Shown here piece by piece: positions 55,109 to 64,000 of a stretch of DNA of 64,000 nucleotides. The DNA is taken from contig CAYWBW010000003.1 of NCBI GenBank assembly GCA_964456745.1, forward strand, positions 1-64,000, given 5' to 3'. The notes below the pieces were generated by a model that was given only the letters and a program-made list of their open reading frames with translations, searched no databases and had not been told where the DNA came from. The position numbers were made by a program, and so were the translations under genes. The stretch comes from CAYWBW01 sp964456745. GTDB lineage: Bacteria; Patescibacteriota; Gracilibacteria; GCA-2401425; JAJOLG01. Each line of letters begins with the position of its first letter. Position 1 is the first letter of the stretch.

Positions 55109-58100
55109 CTATTGAAATGAATATATCTCGTAAGCTTTTACTGCAATCTTAGATATTTGACCTCTTGTTACATTATCTCATGGTCCAAACTTTCAATTTC
55201 AGTATCAAGATACAATTTTATTTAAATTTGCTGTATTAACATATTTAAAATACCAATCTTGCTTTTTTACATCATCAAATATTCTCTCTGATCATGAAGA
55301 TAAATTTATTCAAGAAGCTTTAATTATTATCTTTAACGCTTCTGCTCTATTAACACTATCTCATGGTCTAAAATTGCTTTTTATATATCACCCATTATTA
55401 TCTATTGTGTTTTTTACTCTTATTTCGTTATTTAATTTTCAAATAGTCCATTTTAATATTCTTCATTGAGGATTAGTAAGTCAGTTATCTTTTTGATATT
55501 TAATTAAAGCTAAAGTGGTTTTCTCATCTTCTATTCAAGTAATCTCAATATTGTATCAAAGAAATTTTAATATTGTTTGTACATTTAATATATCATATCA
55601 AGATTTGATATAAGATATCCTAAGACTTGTAGGTCTAGGTTTATCGATTATTCCTAATTCAACTGCTTGTGCAAGATAAGAACTAAACCATTCATCTCAT
55701 CTAATATCTCAAAAATCAATATTGGATAAATCCCCTCCACTTCAGTAATCAAATGTTTCTAACGCTATTTTTATAAGTTCTGCCCTAGTCAGATTTCTGT
55801 TTGGGAAATAGTTATCATTATTTTTTAACACTCACATTCAAAATAGAGTTTCTATGTATTGTCTAGACCAATGATTAGAAATATCACTAAAGTCGCTTAA
55901 TTTATTTTTAGTAGCAGATCATCTTAATGTCTCTCAATATACTAACACAAAACTAGTAAGATGACTTACTTCTACAGATATAGTTTGTTTTTTAGAATCA
56001 ATATCTCTCTTATTATTTTCTAAATCGTATTTCTTTGTCTTTTCATTATATGAATAAATATAAAGATCAGATAATCTCACATTTTTAGAAAGTCATTTAG
56101 TAGACATTGTTAACAAAGCCGGAATAGAAAAATATATTCAATCTCATGTCTTTGAAGAAATATTTATAGCTCTTAGCGGGCTAACATCAAATGCTAATTT
56201 TGGTAATATTTTACTTGAAACAATGGAGAGCTTATCAATTTCTCATTTAAATAAGTTACCATTTTCTCAAAGTATTTTTGTATCTCTTTTAATTTTTAAA
56301 GAATGATTATGTCAACGATTTATAATTTTATAATTTGATTTAATAATTCAATCCCTTAAATTATTAAAATTTAAAGAATCAATAATTTTATATTCACTGT
56401 CTCCTGACTCATTTAACATATTAAGTGGGGCTATGTAATGATCTATACTTGATCCTCAACCTCCTCATCAACTACTTCTTCTTGGAGTACTAACTGGACT
56501 AACTACTTCTTCTACCGGATCTGTAAAATCATCATCATTAATAGCTATATAATTAGATGCACTACAGGTGTAAAATATTGCATAATTATTTTCAATTGGA
56601 GCATAAAATCTATCTCTATAATTTGATTGTCCGTCTGCATATCAATTTTCATCACAAGATGCTCAAGAGCTATTTGTAAGACCTAGTGATCAAAATCTAG
56701 AATCTCCACCGTGTTTTACATACATTCTTATTGTTGCTGAGCTATAAGCAGGATCAATTGGCATTTCTATCTTAACAGGCTTGGTAAAAATAAGATTTTT
56801 TCCAGGAATTCAAAAATTCATTCATCATTTTCCTGCTGCAAATCTAGCCTCAGTTCAAGCATTTCTATCATAAGGAGCTACCTCAATTGCACTGAAATCA
56901 AATACCTCATCATTCTTATCAAGAACAACTGTCTCTTCTGGTATCTCTACTACAGTTTGACTAGTTCAAGTGTTTTTAAAACTAACAGGAATAGTAAATT
57001 CCAAATCAGCCACTAATTCAACTGACTCAGCTTCAGTAATAGATCCACCTGACACTGTTACCACTAATTCAACTATTTCTGCAATATCTGTAGTTTCATC
57101 AATAGTAACTACCTCTCATACAACTCAAATCTTAACCTCATTTAATCATACATAAACTGATTCATGTCATATATTATCAGACACTTTCCATTTATATTTA
57201 TAACATTTTTCTACTTCTATAATTTCATCATCTTCAATATCAGGATATGATCAAATATAACTTGCCTGAGTATATGATCAATAATCTGAACACATTTCTC
57301 ATGACAAGGTTCATTGAGATCTTAAAAGTATTCTAGATCAAGTATTTATTCAAGAGGCTAAGTCTATTCAATCATTTACTGTTATACTAGGATTTATTTC
57401 AATAGTATATACTTCTAAGTTGTTGTTTACTATAGATCATGAAAAAGGAGGATTTTTATCTAATTTAATGCTATTTGATATATAAGATCAAGTGTTGCAG
57501 TTTCATACTGTATCACATACATTTACTCATGTTGAGCAAGTAGAGTTAGATGATTCTTGAGTAATAGTACAAACTGCATTATCTCATGAAGCAATTTCTG
57601 AACTGTCTGTAAATGTGAAAGTTGATTGTTGATCTGAAGTATACCAGATTGTATCAAATGTGGTTTTTCAGGAGAGGGTTGGAGATAAAGTATCTACTGT
57701 TATATTTTCTGCTGTATCTATTCAAGTATTATTTGATTCATCTGTACATTTAACTTCAAATGAATATATTCACTCATCTAATGAGTTGTATGTATAAGAA
57801 GCAGTTCAAGATACTAGGTTATCATTATTCATATCTAAATAAGATCATGAATCTTTTTTGATAACACAGTTTACTAGATTATCATCATTAAAACTTGTTG
57901 TCACTGTAACATCATTATCATTTATTGAAGCTAGTGTCGCAGGATATAAAACTTCTACTCAAGGATTTTCTGTATCAACCTTAATATTAGCTTCATTAGA
58001 TTCAGCTTGATGTCCTGCTACATCATATNNNNNNNNNNNNNNNNNNNNNNNNNNNNNNNNNNNNNNNNNNNNNNNNNNNNNNNNNNNNNNNNNNNNNNNN

Positions 58101-61100
58101 NNNNNNNNNNNNNNNNNNNNNNNNNNNNTTGATCTGAAGTATACCAGATTGTATCAAATGTGGTTTTTCAGGAGAGGGTTGGAGCTGTTCTGTCTACTCC
58201 ATCAATTGTAAATCAACTACTTGCCACCACCCAAGGACTTTCTGATCAAAACTCATCAATTGTTTTTACTCTCCATATATAAGTATCATGAGCTAAAGTA
58301 GTAGTATAATTAACATTATTTCTTGGTGCCTCTGATCATTCAGAAATACTTAATTCAGATAATTTTATATTTGATAAATATCATGTACCACTTTCTCAAA
58401 GTGCATGTACTGGATATAATCTTTGCATAGCTTTAATTCAATCTCACAATTGAGCATTACTATCATATCACCATCATAATATTTCTCAGTCATTTCTAAG
58501 TGCTAAAGAATATCGTCTTGACGAAGAAATAGAATCAATATCAAGCAAAAATCATGTACCATTTTCTCATATTACCTGTACTGGATTTAATCTCATTACT
58601 TTGGTTCAATCTCAAAGTTCACCATATTGATTCCTTCACCATCAAAAAAGTGTTCAATCATTTTTTAGTGCAATCGTATGTTGTACTCATGCAGAAACAG
58701 ACTTAACATTAGTTAATAATGAACTACCACTTTCTCAAAGCACCTGTACTGGATAAGATCTCATTTCTTGAGTTCAATCTCATAGTTCTCAATAAGTATT
58801 TGAACCCCATGAAACAAGTGTTCAATCATTTTTTATTGCAAATGAGTTATATCATCAAACAGAGATAGATTTAACATCTGTCAAAAATCATGTACCACTT
58901 TCTCATATTACTTGTACAGGAGTATTGCGTTGAATCGTTGTTCAATCTCATAATTCATTTTTCCAATTGCTTCCCCATCACCACACTGTTCAATCGTCTT
59001 TAAGTGCTAAGCTATGATATGCTCACGCTACTTCAATTATATTTTCAAGTCCCTCAACCTGTATTGGATATAATTTTCTTACAGTTGTTCAATCTCATAA
59101 TTGACCATTAGAATTAGATCACCATGTCCACACTGTTCAATCATTTTTTAAAGCAATTGCATTATCAAATGCAGCTGAAATTGAAATTATATCACTCAAA
59201 TATCATGCACCACCTTCTCACAAAACCTGAACTGGATCACTACTATTTTCAGTTGTTCAATCTCATAATTGACCTTGATTATTAGATCACCATGCCCAAA
59301 CAGTTCAATCATTTTTTAGTGCATAAGTTTGCTGTCATCAAGCTGCAACTTTATAAATACCTGATTGCTCATCTTGTATTTCTACTGGAAAAAGTTTATC
59401 AACTGTAGTGCCATCTCATAATTGTAAACTTCAATTTTCTCCCCATCATAATACGATTCAACTGTTATTATTAGCCATAGCATGATAATAACCAGCTGAT
59501 AAGAAAATATTTTTATTTATTCACCTTTCTTCATAACTTAGAAGAGAGTTTGAAAAATCAGTATCTATACTACTAGTAATATCAATCTTATAATGAACCT
59601 TGTCTCACTCATCTGAATCTAATAAATCAAAATCAAATATACTTTCTTCATCAGAGTACAATCAATCATTAAGATTATTAATAACAGGATCATTTGGATA
59701 ATTATTAATATAACTTGTCCAAGGAGACCATTCACTTATATTTCATGCTATATCACTACATTGATATTTATAATAATGAGAATTTGTATTTGTTGCTTCA
59801 ATAGTATGATCTCAGTCAGTTCAAACAGATCATTCAAAAATATATGAAGATGTTCAATTTAAAGCAATTACTCATGTACAATCTGACATTCATGATAAAT
59901 ATTCTCAAGGCTTTGATGAAAGTGATAATAAATTGGGATATAAATAAGTTCATTCAGGCACTGGAACCAATGGAGCACTAGTATCTAATTTTATAGAATT
60001 TGATGTAAAGGTATTATAATTACAGTTATCAAATATATCACAGATACTTGCTACTATATCACAAGAAGACGAAATAGAATCTGTATCAATAGAACAAATC
60101 ACACTACTTCAGCTAGCAAATCAATTATCCTCTGTAAAATCAAATACTGAATTTATAGCTTGATTATACCATCAAGTACCATAAACTGTTTTTCATGAAA
60201 AAACTGGAGCAGTATTATCAATCATGAATCATGTACTAGATACTATCCAATCACTTCATGATCAATAATTATTGATAGATTTAATTCTCCATATATACAA
60301 CTGATCATTTTCAAAATACTTTAGTGGAGAAAACTGTTCATTATTTCTTGGTGTAATGCTTGCAACTGGATTCTGATTTATTGATAAATATCATTGGTCA
60401 TTTACTCCATGTGTTAAAACAGGAAATGTTTTTTTAGTAGTTGTTCAATCTCAAATTTGCCCTTTGTTATTATTTCACCATCATAAAACTGTTCAATCGC
60501 TCTTTATTGCAAAAGCATTATTATCATTTTTCGAAATTACAGTAACACCAGTTAAATTCTCAATTATTCATGGCTCAAGCCTATTATCATAAGTTCAATC
60601 TCAATGAATTCAAGAATAATTATATCACCATGACCATACTGTCTGATCATTCTTAAGAACAATGGTAAAACTTCAAACTGAAGAAATTGTAACTACACCA
60701 GTAAGATTATTTGTTTTTATTGGAAATGCACTATTATTAGTTGTTCAATCTCAAAGTTCTCAATGAGCATTATTTCACCAAGTCCATACTGTTCAATCTT
60801 CTTTAAGGGCAGAGGAAAAATATCATCCAGCCGATATTGCAGTTACTCACGTTAGATTAAGAACTTGTACTGGATATGATTCATTAGACTCCACTCCTTG
60901 TCAGAGCTGCCCCCAAGTCCCCCATCACCATCACCACACTGTTCAATCTTCTTTAAGAGCCATAGAATGCATTGATCAAGCAGAAATTGAAACTACACCA
61001 GTTAAATTTTTAACCTGTACTGGCAAATGACGATTAACTGTAGTTCAATCTCATAAAGTACCATAGTTATTATATCACCAAGACCATACCGTTCAATCAT

Positions 61101-63123
61101 TTTTAAGTGCAACAGTATGGTAATCACCAGAAGAAATAGAATTAAATTTTCATTTTAAATACGAAACCTGAACTGGCAAAAGACGATTTGTCGTAGTTCA
61201 ATCTCATATTTGACCATAAGTATTGCTTCACCAAGTCCATACACTTCAATCTTCTTTAACAGCTGATGTATTATACGATTTAGCTGAAACAACTGTAACT
61301 CAAGAGATGCTTGTAATTTCTATAGGTGTATTGTATTGAGTAGTGTCTCAGTTTCAAAGCTGTCCACTTAGGTTATATCACCATCAAAGTAAAGTTCAGT
61401 CTCTCTTAAGCGCTATAGTATGGTAAGATCATCACACTATACTTGAGAAATTATCAAATTCCTCATCATAAGTATATAAAACATTTTCAAAATTTGTATC
61501 TCATGAACTTGTGATTTCAATTTTATATTTAACTTCTTCTCAATTAATATCAGTTAAAATATCAAAATCAAATGTAGGTGTTGCATTAGTATATCATCAA
61601 TCATTTAAATTATTAACAACTGGAGACAATAATGTGGCAGGGATATCAAGTGTTTTCCAAAGCTTAAATCAATCACCTCAAACTTGATCATCAACCTTAT
61701 AAAACAATTTATCACTTGTAGCTATAAGATTATCAATTTCACTACTCACGTCCCCAGTATCTACAACTAATTTTGTATCTCCTTGAGTTCAATCAGTTTT
61801 CCAAATCTGATATTTATTCCAAGAATCAACTATTGCAATAAAATATACTTCGCTATCAAATTCAATAAAATTAAATGGATAACTTTCATTAAATGTACCT
61901 TCTTCAATGTCTTTTAAAATATGAGTTCAAGCATTAGTTCAGTCTGAAATCCATGGCTCTGTTCAATATATATCATCCCATCACTGAAAATATAATTTAC
62001 CATTAACACTGGTCAATTCTCTTAAATAATCTATCCCCTTAAGTAAAACAGTTCAACTAGTAGTTCAATCAGATTTCCACAACCCCTTATCTGCAAGTCC
62101 ATCTATAATAAAATACATTGCTCAATTATGCTGAGTAAAATATGCCGCATTAGAATCACCACTTAAGTTTATATCCTGCAACATCACCGTTCAACTTTCA
62201 GTTCAATCAGATTTCCAAATCTCCTTTCAGTCTACTCAGTTTGTTCATTGAAAATAAAATGTATTACCAACACTTCAATATTTATGAGTATAATTTCAAT
62301 CTAATCAATTTCCAGATCAAGGATTTACATCTTTAACAAATAATGTTCAATCAGGCGTTCAATCAGTTTTCCAGAGCTCTCTTCAACTTCAAGTAGATGC
62401 ACTAAAGAATATTGTTCAATCTGAAATTTCAGTAAAACCAAATGGAGATGATCAAGATGCTGGATTAATATCTTTAAGCATATAAGTTCAAGACTCTGTT
62501 CAATCAGATCTCCAAAGCTCATTATTTATATTATTATCATCATCTGCAGCAGAAAAATATAAAATATTATCTGAACTTGCAAAAATATTAGAAACCCATG
62601 CATATCAACCAGTGCTTATATCTTTAACCAAAACTGTTCAAGTGTATGTTCAGTCTGTCTTCCAAAGCTCTCACTTGTAATAATCATCAGAATTACTCAC
62701 AAAATACATCTCATTGTTCATTTCTAACAAATTACCAACATCAATATCCTTAATCATAACTGTTCCGCTTGCACTTCAATCAGATTTCCAAAGTCTGTAT
62801 CAAGGATTTTCTGTAGCATTACCCCTAAATATAACATCTTCACCAAGCACATTGAGATCATTTACTCATCAAAAAACTCATGGATTAATATCTTTAACTA
62901 AAAAAGACTGATAAACAGCATAAACTGACACTTGATGCAAAGTAATAAGAAAAAATAAACCAGTAAAAATTATAACAATAATTTTATTTAAAAGTTTTCA
63001 TAAATTAAATCAAGATAAGCTAGAAAGAATTTTTCTTAATTTATATTTTACAATATATGATATGGAAAAATTTATACTATATAGCTTTAACAAGCCATTT
63101 TTGAGATATTTTTTTGTTTTCAT
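55109..63123 (-). CDS. Giant surface protein: ELWxxDGT, RCC1 and Ig-like repeats, SLH C-terminus
   Basis: About 2,670 residues including a 100-N gap at 58029-58128, which does not preserve frame as written. N-terminus: lysine-rich MKTKKYLKNG and a signal-anchor (KIIVIIFTGLFFLITL). Then about nine ~47-residue ELWxxDGT-type units (RLWKSDGSASGTVMIKDI), two blocks of RCC1 units (about fourteen in all, around 61400-60450 and 59450-58470) separated by Ig-like repeats, and more Ig-like repeats at 58200-57000. A ~100-residue unknown beta domain follows (RMYVKHGGDSRFGS), then a Gly spacer, and the same SLH/PG-binding-like end as giant protein 1 (SGYGNGKFGPGDNVTRGQIS). It is likely a wall-bound adhesin-like protein. 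Confidence 0.85.
57629..57684 (-). repeat. 56-base exact duplicate flanking the assembly gap, copy A
   Basis: Identical to 58129-58184, across the N run. It encodes the SGKTTFDTIWYTSDQ part of an Ig-like domain. The duplication explains the assembly break. Confidence 0.85.
58029..58128. other. Assembly gap (100 N) inside giant protein 2
   Basis: A standard 100-base placeholder. The codon phase differs across it, and the right edge starts inside a sequence duplicated at 57629. Confidence 0.9.
58129..58184 (-). repeat. 56-base exact duplicate flanking the assembly gap, copy B
   Basis: Exact match to 57629-57684, immediately adjacent to the N run. Confidence 0.85.
61650..62900 (-). repeat. ELWxxDGT-type repeat array in giant protein 2
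   Basis: About nine ~47-residue units of the form (E/R)LWKSDxT...GTVxVKDIxP, spaced 135-150 bases, visible on the plus strand as recurring GTTCAATCAG-TTTTCCAAAG words. Confidence 0.75.
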
Positions 63124-63146
63124 TTTTTATTTTTAAATGTAACATT

Positions 63147-63163
63147 CATGTTATTATAACATG
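63147..63163. promoter_or_regulatory. Palindrome overlapping the giant protein 2 promoter
   Basis: CATGTTAT-T-ATAACATG is a perfect 8-bp inverted repeat around one base. It overlaps the -10 element at 63153-63158 and looks like an operator. Confidence 0.45.
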
Positions 63164-63181
63164 ATCTTGACAATAATGCAA
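63153..63181 (-). promoter_or_regulatory. Promoter of giant protein 2
   Basis: On the minus strand TTGCAT (63181-63176), a 17-base spacer, then TGT-TATAAT (63158-63153) as an extended -10. The start would fall about 25 bases upstream of the ATG at 63123. Confidence 0.55.
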
Positions 63182-63219
63182 TGTTAGTTTTAACATATAT
63201 TATGAACAATGGATTACCC

Positions 63220-64000
63220 CTAATAAAGATCTTCAAGATAACAACTTTCACAGTAAACAATTTCTCTTCAATAGCCTAAAGGCTCTTCGGAGGATCAAAC
63301 GGTAGAATTATTAGGAAAATACGTAGTCTGAATATTTTTTTTACATTTATCACACTTTCTATCATATAACTTCCTAGGATTTCTTAATTTCATTCTATTT
63401 TTATGTCTCTCATCTGGATGTAAATGAGGTATTGGAATATTATAACTCCTATAAAACTGAAGCTCTTGTGGAATAATTCTAAAAGGTTTATTGCTTGCCT
63501 TGCATCTTACTGCCCAATTTAAAATATCATCTGGAATATCTTTAATATTAGTAGGTAATTTATCAGCTGGAATTATTTTTTCAATATCTGGAATTTGATT
63601 TTCTTGATCTTTCCATTTCCAGCCTTTTGATATTGATTGATTTTGATTTTGGCGTAGAGACGCTATTAATCGCATATCTGCGAAAACATTGTCATCAAAT
63701 AATCATTTTGAATATGTGTTTATACACTCTTCTTTGGTCATAGGATAATATTCTTGTGCCACTGTTTCATTATATGCAAATGGAGACAATTCTACTGGAA
63801 AGAACTCTCACCATTCTCAAGTTACCTGCATATGATTTATTATTTTTGAAACTAAGATTTCATACTCCTGCTTTGTATATTGCTTATTTAGAATGCAATA
63901 CTCCTTGTTTTTAATATTCGCACATCAAAATACATTTGAACAATTATGCGTGTTATAAGAATACAAAACATTATTTGAGTTATATGTAGTATAAGAAAAA
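63220..64000 (-). CDS. Cys-rich zinc-ribbon repeat protein, paralogue 3 (5' end beyond window)
   Basis: The C-terminal ~260 residues are seen. They include the repeat anchor EYCILNKQYTKQEYE, the SPFAYNETVAQEY block, a TRLIASL-like linker (MRLIASLRQNQNQ), SKGWKWKDQ, IPIPHLHPDERHKNRMKLR and a C-terminal ribbon CDKCKKNIQTTYFP...VYCESCYLEDLY. It is more diverged from paralogues 1 and 2 than they are from each other. Its stop is ~97 bases from the start of giant protein 2, on the same strand. The linker palindrome is decayed here (around 63655-63681). Confidence 0.8.

Noticed and set aside
1495..63675. Widespread pseudogenes suggested by broken standard-code frames
   Set aside because: Each break is a TGA codon. 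With UGA as Gly the genes are intact, so they are not decayed.
1..64000. Mycoplasma-type code with UGA as tryptophan
   Set aside because: TGA sits at conserved glycines, not tryptophans, and conserved Trp positions use TGG.

Overview
The window comes from a bacterium that reads UGA as glycine (translation table 25), as Candidatus Gracilibacteria and Absconditabacteria (SR1) do. The sequence shows this directly. With TAA and TAG as the only stops, the many short open frames join into about 40 full-length genes. The in-frame TGA codons fall on glycines that are conserved in well-known families: the P-loops of an ABC ATPase, UvrD and a TraG-like ATPase, the GVCLGHQ motif of the glutamine amidotransferase, SGGVDS of TilS, GDGG of acetolactate synthase, and the G of an HEIGH zinc site. 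TGG remains the tryptophan codon. The DNA is very AT-rich and starts are seldom preceded by a Shine-Dalgarno sequence. I cannot separate Gracilibacteria from Absconditabacteria by reading alone; the biosynthetic genes present (ilvB, nadA, purC, ispDF, pgi) fit a less reduced member better.

Layout. 1-1.4 kb: the end of an unknown gene and a degenerate histidine-kinase-like ATPase in the same frame. 1.5-9.9 kb: ilvB, an N-acetylmuramoyl-alanine amidase, nadA, an exported HEXXH protease, purC, a VanY-type carboxypeptidase and pgi. 10-20 kb: a small membrane protein, dprA, prmC, a trpG/pabA amidotransferase, a uvrD/pcrA helicase, rsmI, a PsiE-like membrane protein and the first of three Cys-rich paralogues. 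20-29.5 kb: a TraG-like ATPase, an SLH-anchored surface protein, an intact insertion sequence whose transposase also needs UGA=Gly, and the second Cys-rich paralogue. 29.5-38.3 kb: a TilS-Maf fusion, an RDD membrane protein, a fused ispDF, an RsuA/RluB-type pseudouridine synthase, YbaB, a DsbA-like protein, an ABC-2 exporter and a MltB-like transglycosylase. 38.4-63.1 kb: two giant surface proteins (about 3,790 and 2,670 residues) made of RCC1, ELWxxDGT and Ig-like repeats with C-terminal SLH modules. They flank a group holding an M23 peptidase, a permuted NlpC/P60-like enzyme and proteins of unknown role. The third Cys-rich paralogue runs off the right edge.

The genes fall into core metabolism, RNA modification and DNA handling (uvrD, dprA, trpG, rsmI, tilS, prmC), and a large envelope programme (five probable wall hydrolases, three SLH proteins, a thiol oxidoreductase, an ABC exporter). 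The envelope emphasis suits an organism that lives on or against other cells, but that is inference. The most unusual items are the TilS-Maf fusion, the Cys-rich family with a palindromic repeat in its reading frame, the giant repeat proteins and the recoded insertion sequence. Both N runs (47400-47421, 58029-58128) lie inside the giant genes and break their frames.
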